Both the position numbers and the translations under genes were made by a program. From Phoronis australis (taxonomy: Eukaryota > Phoronida > Phoronidae), in assembly GCA_002633005.1 (NCBI GenBank), contig NMRA01000253.1, positions 261,251 through 325,250 on the forward strand: a stretch of 64,000 nucleotides of DNA, given 5' to 3'. The notes below the pieces were generated by a model. That model saw only the letters and a program-made list of their open reading frames with translations, made no database searches and was not told the DNA's origin. Shown here piece after piece: positions 36,837-49,072 of the stretch (positions within the stretch are counted from its first letter, which is position 1; the number at the start of each line of letters is the position of its first letter).

Positions 36837-37025
36837 TTATGTCACACAAGTCGCCAGAAATAGAAGTGACCATATATTTCTCACGGGTTTGGTTTTGTCC
36901 TTGGCACGACGGAAATAAACCAGCTGACCGATATGGAGGTTCACAGCCGGGGCGAGAGTGTGAACTCTTACCTTGGACTTGACACTAAGGTCATGGTTCT
37001 CGTGTCTAGAGTGACGCTGGTTCAT
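36837..37025 (-). pseudogene. retroelement post-integrase tail
   Basis: Reads LAPAVNLHIGQLVYFRRAKD and KTKPVRNIW, resembling the SH3-like 'vGdlVyl....dKs..r..y.V' tail that follows integrase. It abuts the pre-integrase segment directly, implying an internal deletion of the integrase core. Confidence 0.55.
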
Positions 37026-37306
37026 GGGAGTTTCTCACATCGTGTGGGCTGGAAGGGATTAGGGACGTTTACGGTGAGCAAACCGTCACGAGCAATGAAG
37101 GAACAATTTATGTAGCGTTTCACATCAGGGATCTTGGAAGTCTTCTTGGAGGGACGAGTTCCCTGATGTAGGTGAGCATGAGTACGACGGAGATCAGGAC
37201 AGTCCTGCTGAGTAACTTGCCACGCGGCTGTGCTGGTTAAGGGCATACGGGCGGAACCATCTAGGACGTCAGTCACGCTAATGGCACGAACAACACTATC
37301 CTCCAT
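37022..37306 (-). pseudogene. retroelement pre-integrase segment
   Basis: Reads WQVTQQDCPDLRRTHAHLHQ and GTRPSKKTSKIPDVKRYIN, then NPFQPTRCEKLP. This is the linker that precedes the integrase zinc domain in the same class of element. The frame stops where the integrase zinc and DDE regions should begin. Confidence 0.55.
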
Positions 37307-37794
37307 TTCAGCGATGGCAGAGCAGACCTGACAACTGGAGTCAGAGCATTCAACAAGATTTCTGCTCGAAAATCAGAGGGCAGATAGGCTACAGAGGCAA
37401 TATGGCGAACAAATACACCATATCGATTCAGAACAGATAGGAAGGAAAAAACGTGAGCACTAGCAGAAAACTCCCCTCTGAGGAGTTTGGCGTAAGGTCG
37501 ACTATCAGTTAGTCTCTGCGTTGGTGTGGATGACTGGATAATTAAAGGAGCAAAGTGGCGTACAGACGTTCCGATGCAGAGAGCCTCTACTTCGCAAGGA
37601 AACCACGTTACTTGGTGTTTGCGTAGTTTAGTGTTGAAGAATTCAGCAAGGAGCAACTTACCACCAATATTAACGTACAAAGTGGGTGCGATACAACTGT
37701 TCTTGACAGAGCCATCAGAAACAATCCAAAGTGAATCCTGCGGCTGAGGAATAGTGGTAGTTTTGCTGTTACTTAAGGCGCCCTGGAACTTCAC
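37273..37794 (-). pseudogene. retroelement RNase H
   Basis: A 173-codon frame. DSLWIVSDGSV holds the first catalytic Asp, EVEALCIGTSV the Glu and RLTDSRPYAKLLRGEFSA the second Asp with the 'TDS.p' context of RNase H. It ends in YLPSDFRAEI, where related elements keep a final Asp/Asn (general knowledge). This is the best-preserved piece of the element. Confidence 0.7.
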
Positions 37795-37899
37795 TAAGGC
37801 ATCTCGGAGGGGATCTGATCACACTATTGCCTCACGGGATTCACGGCCTGCAGCAGCCTGTTCGAGCGGGTCAAGTAAACCTGCATAGCCAGGGAAAAC

Positions 37900-38975
37900 T
37901 CAAATAAGAACCTTGAAAGCACCAATGTAGGACATTAGTCTGAAGACTATACTGGGAGCCTCAACAGAAGCAAGTGCAGTGAGACGGTGAGGCGAAGCTT
38001 GTTGGGTGCCCTGGCGCCAAACCCACCCGAGAACGACAGTAGACTTTGGACACACGATGGTCTTCTTAGCAGAGAGACGTAAGTTGTTCTTCTTCAAAGC
38101 ACATAGAACACGACGTTAATTGGCAAGGGCATCGAGTGGGGAATCACCACCGATGTACAGGTCGTAAACGACCTTAGCAATCCAACTCTTTTGAATGAGG
38201 TCACCCAAAACTCTGGACATTAGCTCTTCAAGACACGACTCAGACCCGGGCATTCCCATCTCCAGACCAGTGCCTTGAAAGGTGTGGCAACACTGCAATA
38301 CTTCATGGAGGCGTGACTGAGAGGGATTTGATAAAGGGATTGAAGTAAATAAGTTACGATAAAAAGATCCACTTTCGTTTTGACAAAGTAATCTGTCAAT
38401 ATTCGGCATGAGTGAGTGTTGAGGCTTACTATACTGGGTGACTTCTCCAAACGATGTGAACAAGCGGCTACATCCTCTCGGTTTCCTAGAAAGGATGTGT
38501 TCAGGTATTCCACATGGACATTGGTCAGTTCAGGCTTAGCAGAAACGCTAACAGCTACAAGTTCATCAAACTTGGCTTGAAGTTCGACAAGTCTGGTTCT
38601 GTTGTATTGTGGGATGCGGCCTTTGCGTTGGAGCGGCAATATCGGTGCCATATGTACAACAGCGTGTACATTGCCACTGGCTCCATTGTACATGGGAAGC
38701 GAGGGGTTGAAGACATCGTCAAACTCGAGGTGGAGGTGTGTAAATCTGTCCCAAATGTCGATAGACAGCATATTGTAAGGGTGGCGAAATGTTGCGAGAG
38801 TCCGGGGAGACAGATGAGGTGACTGTAGCAGATGCGAGTCAGAGGGGGGTGTCACTGTGGCATCGCTATCGTGGGAAACGTGTTGGCGGATCTGGCACAG
38901 ATGCTCACCAGATTTGATGAGAGTAGGGGAATCACTGTTGTTGCGAAGTCGAAGAGAGTGATAGGCAGACTGCAC
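37900..38975 (-). pseudogene. retroelement reverse transcriptase, frameshifted
   Basis: Three overlapping minus-strand frames (38220-38975, 38116-38463, 37900-38097) carry the fingers, palm and connection in order: HMAPILPLQRKGRIPQYNR, KFDELVAVSVSAKPE, FQGTGLEMGMPGSE, then RVLGDLIQKSWIAKVVYDLY and LRLSAKKTIVCPKSTVVLGW. In related elements the last palm box normally has two adjacent Asp; here only one remains (VVYDLY). That change, added to the frameshifts, makes it inactive. Confidence 0.7.
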
Positions 38976-39288
38976 TTCCTGTGGAGATGGCCATGCCGGA
39001 ATTGGACCGGTTGACAGGTGCGTCTAGGCGAGGTTCAATAGCACAGGCTGAATCTGGGTGAGCTGGAGGTGGCGTACACAACTGGAGTGACTCTCCTTGT
39101 GGAATCACTGTGCCCTTCTTGCTGCGAAGCAGGAATGCTTGGGGGATTTGCAAGATGTGAGGATCGGCCATAAAGTACAAACCGTGACCTCCTATGATAA
39201 CCTGAAGTTTGGCTGGCCGAATTGCAACATCGTTCTGGGCAAGAAAGGGGTTACCAGCGAGAATATCTACGTCAAGCTGGCGGACCAC
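38932..39288 (-). pseudogene. retroelement protease end and linker
   Basis: Begins with VDILAGNPFLAQNDVAIRPA, the block that follows the flap of Gypsy-type proteases (cf. the common D.i.G.pfL..ndI..r). It then enters a Pro-rich linker. It overlaps the frame before it by 22 bases, showing a frameshift. Confidence 0.6.
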
Positions 39289-39896
39289 GAGGGCAAAAGA
39301 CTAAAGGTATGGTCACCACGGGTCAGATTGCAATGAACTTCACCGACCACGTCAAGGGTGGTTACGCCATCGGCCTGCCGAGCCATCTGGGAGGCAGAGG
39401 TTATGGGAAAATCATACACGCAACAGGCGGATTCTCTGATCATGTTGGTAATGGCACCTGAGTCTAAAGTAAGCTGGACGGGACGATCGTAATGGTACAC
39501 AGATAGCAGAGGGGGCTGGTTAATGCACACACGACACGCAGAAATGAGGTCAGTAGACAGGCTGGGGTTATAATTCGCATCTCCTGCATCATCGTAGTCC
39601 TTAGGCACAAAGGTGTCACATTCTTCGACTCTTCTGACACGGCCAACATCTCGCCTGTCAGCCTCAGTTAGAAACCTGCAGCCAACGAGCTTGTGTGATG
39701 TATATGGGCGGTCAGCAGCTTTACACAGAGTGTACGACAGGAAACGTTGTCTTCGGGAAGTGGCGGAGCACGGGGATGCAGTGCGCATCACCAAGGCGTC
39801 TTCAATGGAACGGAGCTCGTCAAGGAGAGAAGACATAGCCTGTGATATCTCTGGTTTGATGGATGCTAGAGTACGGGTTGCGTAACTCAGCGCCAT
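39267..39896 (-). pseudogene. retroelement gag end and aspartic protease
   Basis: An open frame of about 209 codons. The first 90 residues keep a zinc-knuckle-like remnant (CKAADRPYTSHKLVGCRFL). The active-site triad and its context, LTLDSGAITNMI, lie near residue 142, as in retroviral-type aspartic proteases. It is broken from the following linker frame by a frameshift near 39280. Confidence 0.65.
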
Positions 39897-40619
39897 ACCT
39901 GTGTTTTACAAGGAGTGGGAGGCCAGTGTTTATAAGGGATATCCACATGTAGACGATGGTGTTCTCCAGGGTAGTTGTAAGGTCCTCGCCACTTGTCAAG
40001 TTTCCCCGTGGCGAGATACGCCGCAATTAACGGTATGCAAATTGTCCTCGATAAATGCGGTAAGACGCAGGAAGAGGTCTTCTAGGCGTTCGTCAACTTG
40101 TATTCTTATGTCCACGAGGTGGATGAAAATGAAAACCTATAGTGCAGTCTTATCTTGTTCCAGATTTCGGTTAGGCTTAACGAATCCCGAAGAATGGAGT
40201 TGCGGGAAATAATCGGGCTAAAGTTCGCAAGGAATAAATGTGTCAATTGTAGGGGAGAATGAACTCGTTTTGCCCCCCCCCCCCCGGCTAAATCAGACAC
40301 TGAGATTGTGGCTACTCCGCTTCGGCTGTGAGGTTGTTTGATGTAATAACCTGTTACAAATTTCTTAAGACACTTTCGGGAGATAAAGAACTCAAGAAGT
40401 AAAGCTTAACAATTGGCAAATGTATCAAGGAATAGTATAAGAATATTGCATTTAAACTGAAAAAAAACATGAATAACAGTTACAGAACACTCTGCATTGT
40501 GCGTTATACTCTTGTAATTGTAGCGACATCAGACAATAATGTAGATGTTACGGTAGTGTAAGCGGAGCGCTGAATTTAGCGCGACTTTGCGTGGTTTTGC
40601 ATTTCACATCTTAAAGAGT

Positions 40620-40783
40620 TCCGTAGCAACTCGAGTACGGTTCTCAGATTTGAGTAACTTTGGAGTCTACTCGAAATGCGACACTAAAGACGCTCTTTCA
40701 GTATGACTCCAGTGAGCACGATTTTGAGTATGAAATCTCGAGTATGAGTATGAGTCTGAGTAAGGAGATTGGAGACCGGGCCC
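40620..40783. mobile_element. fold-back MITE, copy D (one end visible)
   Basis: The right end reads GGAGATTGGAGACCGGGCCC, the inverted equivalent of the left ends of copies A-C. The interior has TTTGAGTATGAAATCTCGAG and GAGTATGAGTATGAGTCTG, matching copy C in style. I cannot find a left terminus, so it is probably truncated. Confidence 0.6.
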
Positions 40784-41344
40784 AGATTATCGCGACTAAT
40801 ATTTCTTTAGTCAAAATTCACGTTTCGGATTCCAATTTACGCTCCAGAGTTGCTGTCAGACTTCTTCTAGGAATGTCGGCCTGCAGAGGATTCAACTTCG
40901 GAATGAAGATTTTGCAAGGGCTCTGTCCCATTTAATGATCGATTTCATATCCACGTTTGTCAAAGTAAATTGAAGTGTTTGCATGAAATCCGCTTGAAAT
41001 TTGAATCTGGTAAAGTGATTAAATAGTTTAAGTTTGTCAAAAAATTACTGTGGATTAATTAATGGGTAGCTATGTTTGAGCCTAGATGGGGAGAGATATT
41101 TTAAATCCAGTAAATAATGAATTCGGTTTCCCATTAAGCGAAATTTTATTGCGTATGAGACCGTGTGAAATCGACCCACTTACACGAGAAATGCTGCAGA
41201 AATACATTGTATGTTAGCCACAATTACCAACTGAACCAAGAGATACTTAATAATAACTAAGAAAGGACACTCTTTAATCCTGTGTCACTGGTATTCACTG
41301 CCGTGATGAAATGAGCACAGTCTAAACTATATTACTGGATGTCA

Positions 41345-41815
41345 TGAAGTTGGTTTAAAGTTAAACCGGGTTTAAACTGGATTTAGAACAGTTTTACAGG
41401 TAATGAGATTCATGGCACTCTGACATTAATCCTTTTCTTTGGGCAAATAACATTATACAGCCTTCATGCTTCATATCTAACTCCTAGTTAGTTCCTACCA
41501 AGTCCGATGGTAGCGCTGTTTGCTCTTTCTCTCCAGCTTCCTGTTGGCCCAGTTAACTCGTGTTTTCCTAATTAGACAATTATGCATTATTCTTATTGTT
41601 TGACTTGTCCCCAATAATCTGCATTTCATGAAGGTGTTTTAACTTGTTTACCAGTGGTCTAGGGAAACCTGGTTTAAGTCCAGTTTAGACACGGTCTAAT
41701 TCGGCTTTTATTTCACCAAATGGACTATACTGTAGTCCTTAGACCTGTATTGAGATCTTAAACCAGGTTAAACTTTAGACTTGGTCACACCCAGGTTTAA
41801 AATGTTAAATCTGGC
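41345..41815. repeat. cluster of GGTTTAAA / TTAAACC motifs
   Basis: Imperfect copies of GGTTTAAACTGG and its reverse complement occur at 41351-41400, 41675-41700 and 41757-41805. They may be the ends of an old fold-back element with an unrelated centre. No coding sequence is seen. Confidence 0.35.
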
Positions 41816-42486
41816 AGACTTTCACGTGTAGGTGCAACTGAATGGTGCCACGGTGTGTATTTACTACGCAGTTTTAGAGCGAGGATGGACTATTTTAGAA
41901 TTTCAGTTTTGCAACGACACGCGATCAAATCTAGCAGGGGCAGATTCAGGATATTTTAAGAAAGTGGTGCGGATCAAGAATTTTTCAAAAGGTGGAACAA
42001 GTCAACAAATTGAAAATTATATTGTTGTATTATTAAAATCAAGGGGTAAAGAGTGTCCGGACACCTTGATCCCGCTGGACCCGCCTATGCGTAGACCAGT
42101 ACATGTATGTGGTTCAATTAAAAAGTGACATCCTTCTCACTCACTGCTGAAAATAATAAAAATGAAAAGTGTAATATATTGTATTAGGCTTTATCAGCTT
42201 TGGCACACTGGTTTTTACATTTCGTTGTCAAATAGAATTCAGTTATGCCAACAGATGGACTTGAAAGGAACTATCATATAAAGTAAACTAATTTTTGGAC
42301 GGCTGACTACCTATAGCCAGTCAGCTCATTGCAATAAAACAGGTGTCTCCTAGGTGTGACATCACAGACGGTTATTGTTGTGTATCTTATTTGGCAAATA
42401 AAGTAGACACTCCACAAACTACGCAGTGAAACGAACAGTACTGAACTGAACTGGACACTGAACTGATTTATTCTACATATCACCAC

Positions 42487-42491
42487 TATAT

Positions 42492-42554
<63 letters not shown>

Positions 42555-42556
42555 CA
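42487..42556. repeat. (TA)n microsatellite
   Basis: About 70 bases of nearly pure TA with two phase slips (TAATATAT and TATTATAT). Confidence 0.95.
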
Positions 42557-45500
42557 CAACTACATAACAGCATATGGTGCAGCTATGATACAATTCTTAT
42601 ACTAGCAATAGGTATCGCACGACATAATACCAAGTAAACTAATGAACTCATAAACAATAAAAACCTACAAACATCCTGTTATTGTGTGACTAAGTACACA
42701 ACAGTTATGCAACCGCATAAACCTATTTTCAGAATTGACTCGGCTGAAGCCGGACCAGGTCATTACTGCTGGGCTTTTCTAATGAAACAGGATGTGCTCT
42801 GTGCAACTGATTCATACAGTGCCATTATATGTGTTGAAAAGCAGTTGTTTTGGTGTCTAAGTCAAGCGAAGGTGTGCGTGAGCCCTATAACAGAGTAAAC
42901 GTGAGAAGACCGCTATGGATATTTGTCACACATGTGTTCCGGTTATGCAACTGCCTGGCCAGCCGTGAGGCAGCCAGGAAGATGTCTAATAATTCAGTGG
43001 CTGTACTGTACATGTACAAGGGTTGGAAACTGCACGTATATATTTCAAACATTCACAACAAGCGATCAATACTAGTAAACTCAAATAGTGTGTAATGGCT
43101 AAATAGCCCCTTTTACAATTACGCTCTCCTCAATAGAAACACACATGCCAACATCGTAAAAAATAAACCTGGCACTCGAAGACACAGCGGAATTGTCAGG
43201 TACATGCAAAGGTGGTGGTCATCCGTTGTCACGTTCACAGAAATACACTCACCAGATTTCACAAAGATCCTTTATAGTTTGTGAGAATAAATGTAAATCT
43301 TATAAAGCAGACTGTCATTGCAAGACAAAAAAAATTCAAAAATCATTGTCAGCCATGCTCTTCCCAGTAAATACATATTTAACTAGATTTTACAATAATT
43401 CTAATCGTAGTTTGCTCGATAGGATTGGACACGGATGCCAAAAAGACTCGAGATTAATAAAAATGTCCACTATGTCACATCCACCTGAAAACGGGAAGGC
43501 GTCATCGCCTCTTTTAATCGGAAGCTGTTTAGCAAATCTTATTTAACAAAGATCCTGCAGAAGATTCAGGAGATATAACCCAGTAACAGATACCTATTTG
43601 CCAAATTTTATGAACATCCTTGTCGGTTCCACCCAAAAAGTTGGTACTTGCAAAATTTCATGAATTAATACCCGAAGGCTTTAACGATACAACAGCAGAG
43701 GGTTGACGCAATATGGATGAACGGAAAAGCCATAATTCGCCCATGGATAAAAATCAGGACGCATAAATGTTCATATATACATATATTACTAATTACCTCT
43801 TGTTTGAATTTATACGTGCGTGTTGTTTTCCTATACTTGCTTTGAAGTAGCAACATTTCTAAAATCTCTTTAGTCTACATGTATTTACACCAAGCTCTCG
43901 TTAGGAACCATTTGGTTAGCGGCACAGAACTCTTACCAATACCCCACCGAGCCACTCATTTACTTTGAGAAATTTTTGATCTACATCAACTTTTATATTC
44001 CTTAGAGATGATAACTAGGTGTCAGAGACGGGGTCCATTCTTTAAAGGCTAATAATGGGTTTTGCGCAGGAATAACACACAAGGGAACTATTTTGGGTGG
44101 CATGGAGTTCGAGGAGCAGCTACCTTATTGATTACAGCTGTAAAACCAAATCCAATGTGATTTGAAATTTTATTACACATCGCCTATTATCTCAGTTGTA
44201 TGAAAACCATTTGAGGTACTCAAAGACCGCTTAACTAATAAAATCGATAAACCGGGAAACATGATTAAAATCGTTAACGTATCAAGCTGACATCGGAGGC
44301 TGGTTTGACGAAGTCTACGTAGGGGATATGCAAACTTGTGGATATGAGCACTGGAAGGCTGTGGAGTCGCTTTAATTGAAAAAGGCAATATAATGGGGGT
44401 GTATCTACTTGTTTCATCAAACCAACCACCCGATCCTCATCCAGGAAATTTTGCACGTGGAAGACCTACATGTCAGGGCAGACAACTCATAGACTTTTTA
44501 GAGGACTGCATCGGTAACATTAAAGAACAACAGCGACCAACCGAATTTTTGAGTGCTTCTACTCCGACACCCTTGCAGACGTGGGCGCAAATGCTTATAA
44601 CCATTTGGACAGGCTGGGGCAATAAGTGATGAGAGACTCAAGACATTGGCAATTGTGCTCCTGATCGTGAATTAATACTGTATTTGCCTTGCTGAGGTTC
44701 ATGCCCCAGCTTAAAAAAATGCAATGCTTAATTGTAGAGGGAGATCTGTAGGTAGTTGTTTCACAATGATTTCAACCACAGTCACAAATTACACAGGTAG
44801 TCTTCTTTCATTTTGTCCGTTGCACTGTTGTTGTCAATGAAGTGCAAGACTGCTAATGACTTTATAAACTGTATCGGTCTCGTGTCTAATTACCTATGTA
44901 TACAATAGCCTCTACCCATAGATCACTTTTCCAGTATGAGCGTGCGTTAGGCATTTAGGGCATATTACGGGATGCTCAGGAGGTGTTGGGGCTTTAGCGG
45001 AAGCGGCATTACTTAAGTTAGTCATCAAAACAATTTCCTGGTTTAATTGGAATTGTTTGTGATGGCCAAGCATTCAATTTGGAGAAAGGTGTACCAGAAT
45101 CATCTACTCTTTAGAGCAATATATTTGGAGACGGTATTTTGAAGCTAGAAGTAAATTTCACATGTCACTTTTATCCACCAAGATGCATGAACTGCATGTT
45201 TCAGCATTTTAATATGAATTTTGAAAGTATAAATGTTGGTCACTGGCATCCACATACTCCTAAATAGTGCACAGTATGTTTCTTTTTACTTTGAAAAGTA
45301 AAAATGTATTAGTTCCGTAAAGCACCACTGCAAGCGCTGTTTTTCGTGACGTCACTGAGGCTGTATAGCACAAAGAGATATATGTCATATAGCTGTGCGA
45401 GTCCAGTCGACAGATCAACATGCGCATACTCTCAATCTTTTTCGGTTTTCTTTCCTGTGACTTTGTTTCATCCCTGGGCCTAGCCAGCCAGCTAGCTCTA

Positions 45501-45765
45501 CGAAGACTGTATTTAAAATAAAACTAGGTACCAGTAGGACTGTGTGTTGAGCTCCGTTAGACTCCGAAATTTCATGGTAGTTCTGCTCGTCACCTCGTCG
45601 CGAAACTTATATCAACATGTAGAGCTCTAAACCGGCAGGGTAGCATGCAAATATCTGAGTGTCAACCGACACACACCTTGGTTCGTTGGAGCCATTTAAA
45701 TGAAACGCAATCTTGTAAAGGTTATTGCATTTCGTAATTCTCCATGCCGAATAATACGCTTACAC

Positions 45766-45800
45766 AAAAGTCACGCATTCTGAACTTATGCGTGACTTTT
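45766..45800. repeat. 13-bp perfect inverted repeat (hairpin)
   Basis: AAAAGTCACGCAT, nine bases, ATGCGTGACTTTT: a perfect 13-bp stem with a 9-base loop. It sits in a CG-richer stretch (45330-45900) that also has TGACGTCA at 45348-45355. No gene is seen beside it; it may be a regulatory palindrome or chance. Confidence 0.7.
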
Positions 45801-48800
45801 CACGCTCGTCCTTTGGAGCGCCTTTTACCGGGATCAAAGAGAGCGCGGCGCCACAGTCGGAATCCGTTGCGATGACCACATTGGCAGGTGCGAGCAAGAC
45901 TCAATTAAGTGAAATTACCCGACCATAAACCGTAGTAAACACCTCTGTCCGTACAAAATGCATTGACACACACTTTTCGTTAAAAAAAACAATACCACAA
46001 CTGTATTCAGATGGAAAAAAACAACCAAGTTTGGTTTTAGATATTTAAAAATCGATGAACTATTAAGCTAGATTTACAAACATGGGGTTCGATTGAAGAT
46101 AAAAGAATGCGCGTGTTGATATACTCGGTGATTTACAAACGCTGATCAGAAAAACAATATCACGCGATTTCGATAGTTAGCTTGTAGTAATTGAACACCT
46201 GTGGAGACAACTTTCTAGTCAACGAGAGAGTGCAAGCAGTGGAAGAGATTGGTCGGTGGGCAAGAGCTGTGATTTCATTTTCATGACTGAGGAAAAGCTA
46301 GAATAGTTATGTAGTTACTGCAACCAAATTTGTCCAGAAGTTCCAAATCTTCAGTTTGCCTATCACCAGCACATTTGTATATATTTCTATTATTTGAGCT
46401 CTAACAAAGATTGAACTTGATCTAATGGCACGTGGAATTTTGTTTGCTGTGACATGTTTGGTTTAGCTGTAATCTGGAAAATTCAGGGATGGATTCACAA
46501 TTAACTGACTTCTCAGTTGTTTTGATGCTTCAGTTAATCAACCGGTGAGAAAAAACAAGTAGGCAGGAGTACTAAAATAAAGTAATAAAACAGATATGAA
46601 ACATATTTAAAACCAGCATTCTTTTGGGAAGTGGCCCTTGGTCAAGATCAACCCAAATTAACTTTTTAGTCTTTTTGAAATATTTAAAATGTACTAAGTT
46701 AAAACTACTATACAGATTGCAAGCTTTAACTCTGTGGAAATGCTAAAGAAAAATAATCAATTTGGGTGTAATAACGTCCATCATTGTTAAGAAAGCTATT
46801 ACCTTTCAACTTCATTAACTCAGATCTACATCAACACAAATGGCGTGCTGAATGGGGATCGTTAAAATTGACTGGGGCTTAGGGACTCATAGCGGTGACC
46901 TTTTGCAGCCTTTTGTAACAAAGAAAACAGTACGCTCGACACACGCTATTCCTAAAACTTTGCGACATCTGTAAGGAAATGATGACAGCTTCGCAGGAGC
47001 AAAATATTTTGTAAAACTCGGTTTCCTGGTGTTAAAATGCTGAAAAAACTTGCAAGGAAATGGAACCAGCTCAAGTAATTTGTTGTGACATACACACAAC
47101 TTCGAAGAACAGTTCGATCTCTTGGATGAAGAACAACTCGAGGAACGAAACTGACCAATAAGGCAACAGGTGACGGCGGCTAAAAGCCGACCTTAAAGAG
47201 CGCATCCAATTTTTAGCAGTAGAGTGAACGGCAGAACGCCACTTTTTTCAACACCAGTCAATGATTTAGTTTACTCAAGGGAGAGTGTAATTTTTAATGA
47301 CACAAATTTTGTGTCAGATCTTAAGTGATCAGTTTTTACCCACATAGTTGCAACGTCCGCTGTATACTTATTATACAGCTTGCACCGAAAAAAGACTAGG
47401 CAGTCGGGGCCCTTTCCTGGCCCGTGCCGAGAACGGCGTCGTTCCACTAATAGTCAACATTACACGGCAATAATCTTGTATTTTGACGTTTTGAGAACCG
47501 AGATCGCAGACTAATTATAGACATTAAGCACAGTTCTTTATCCGAGAGGCATTCACCTTATGAGCTTCATACTGTACATAATAAGCTTTATTTATCTTAT
47601 TGCCTTCACCCACGGTACAGCCCAGTGACGTCAGACGGGCGTTAGCTACTAGGAATTAACAATGGAAAAACGACATTTTACAAAAATGTGAAATAGTAAC
47701 AAATATGTGATTTCAATTAAATTACATCAAAAATGCATATTATTGTACTACATAAACCTTTTAATACGAGAAGTGCATACATTATTGACTGGAGACTAGA
47801 TAATGTAATAGACGATAGTATGACATGCAGTTATCATGATGTTTTTGATTATGACTCTCGATATTCCAAGGACATCACTTCATGGTAATCTTAACAAATT
47901 TGGGAGGATCTAGTTGCAGTTATGACCTTAAAATAATATAGATCAAGTGGTTGGAATTTTACACAACGTTAGGCGAGTCATTGGGAATCACCAAGGCTAG
48001 AACATCTGCAAAGTGTAGAGGGTATTTTCACCGAGAACAACCCTCATGGAAGGATGAAGAGCGTGAAAAGTAAAAAGAGCTCAAGAGTAAAGGTAGGAGT
48101 GCGTGTCCTGTGAATGATTGTAGAAGATATAAATGCTGTTAACATAACATAACATCGGGGTATAGAATATTAATGCGCGATCAAATTAAACAAATGTCTA
48201 AGTTACCAATAAGGCCACATGCGAGGTCTGCGCACGTCTGATACAACGTGTATCAGACCGCCTGCAATTATTTTTTTTTTTACCAATAAGTGCTGGAAAA
48301 ATGTTAAAAAATAAATAAAAACAAACAAACCAAATACGATGTCACTGCACTTAATTGGAAGGAATGCTTTGGTACCCTATTGATTTCTAGCTCTTCATTA
48401 TTGGACGAAGAATTTGCCGCCCAAGTTGACCTCAATAACGAAATGCTTTGCAGACTCTGCTACCAATGTTTTGAAAACTAAGCTATAACAAAAAAACGAA
48501 TGCCCCTAAATCCAATATACATGTACATAAATAAAAGGTCACTGGCATAGATGGAATAAATGTTAAACTCATTAAGATCTCTCAACCAATTAATGTTCTC
48601 TATACGATTAAAGTCCTTCTCTCACGCGTTGTTAACCCTTATTACATGGTTAGAAGATGTTATAAGGATCCAAGAAGTACCTACTCCATAACTAATACAC
48701 GATCCGTACTCGAAAACAGTTTAAATGAACGCGCCACCCACGATTCGCACCCCAAGAAACACTGCCATTTTGAACATGCCGCGAACCCGGAAGTACAATT

Positions 48801-48868
48801 CATTCAGGAACCCAGGCCGAGAAAACGTCGTCAGTGCCTGTACAATTACCAGACAGCAAACGGGGACG

Positions 48869-49072
48869 AACATGGAAAAATATTTGGGTGACTCATACCA
48901 GATATTTGTTACGTAAATACGTATTTGAGACAGTGATAACAAAATATTTGTTGAAAATATTAGATATGTGATACATGTACGATAGGCTTCCAAAATTGTG
49001 TTACGAACTGTTGCGAGTATATGACAAACATGGAAAAACTACTTGGGTAACTCATATCACATATCTTGGTAT
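48869..49072. repeat. imperfect direct repeat pair
   Basis: About 50 bases built around AACATGGAAAAA, CTTGGGT and ACTCATA...CATAT occur at about 48869-48912 and again at 49028-49072. The spacing is about 155 bp, and AGATATGTGATACATG lies between the copies. Confidence 0.6.

Larger units (their letters stand above)
36837..40140 (-). mobile_element. Gypsy-like LTR retroelement remnant (gag-pol), internally deleted
   Basis: Read on the minus strand from about 40140 to 36837, pieces appear in the order of a Gypsy/Ty3-type polyprotein: a gag C-terminus (DERLEDLFLRLTAFIEDN), a degraded Cys-His region (CKAADRPYTSHKLVGC), an aspartic protease (LTLDSGAITNMI), a linker, reverse transcriptase, RNase H (WIVSDGSV), a pre-integrase segment and a post-integrase tail. 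Stops and frameshifts separate the pieces and the integrase core is absent. I found no LTRs. It is inactive. Plus-strand frames in this interval are antisense shadows. Confidence 0.75.

Noticed and set aside
37526-39885. Several plus-strand frames of 73-102 codons
   Set aside because: They are antisense to the minus-strand retroelement pol pieces, which carry recognisable motifs.
42307-42573. 88-codon minus-strand frame with an isoleucine-tyrosine run
   Set aside because: The run is the translated (TA)n microsatellite.
43193-43546. 117-codon plus-strand frame with several cysteines
   Set aside because: Cysteine spacing fits no domain I know, there is no leader, and no flanking exons are visible.
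44393-44629. 78-codon plus-strand frame with a Pro-rich start
   Set aside because: No family recognised, no splice sites, length within chance for this base composition.
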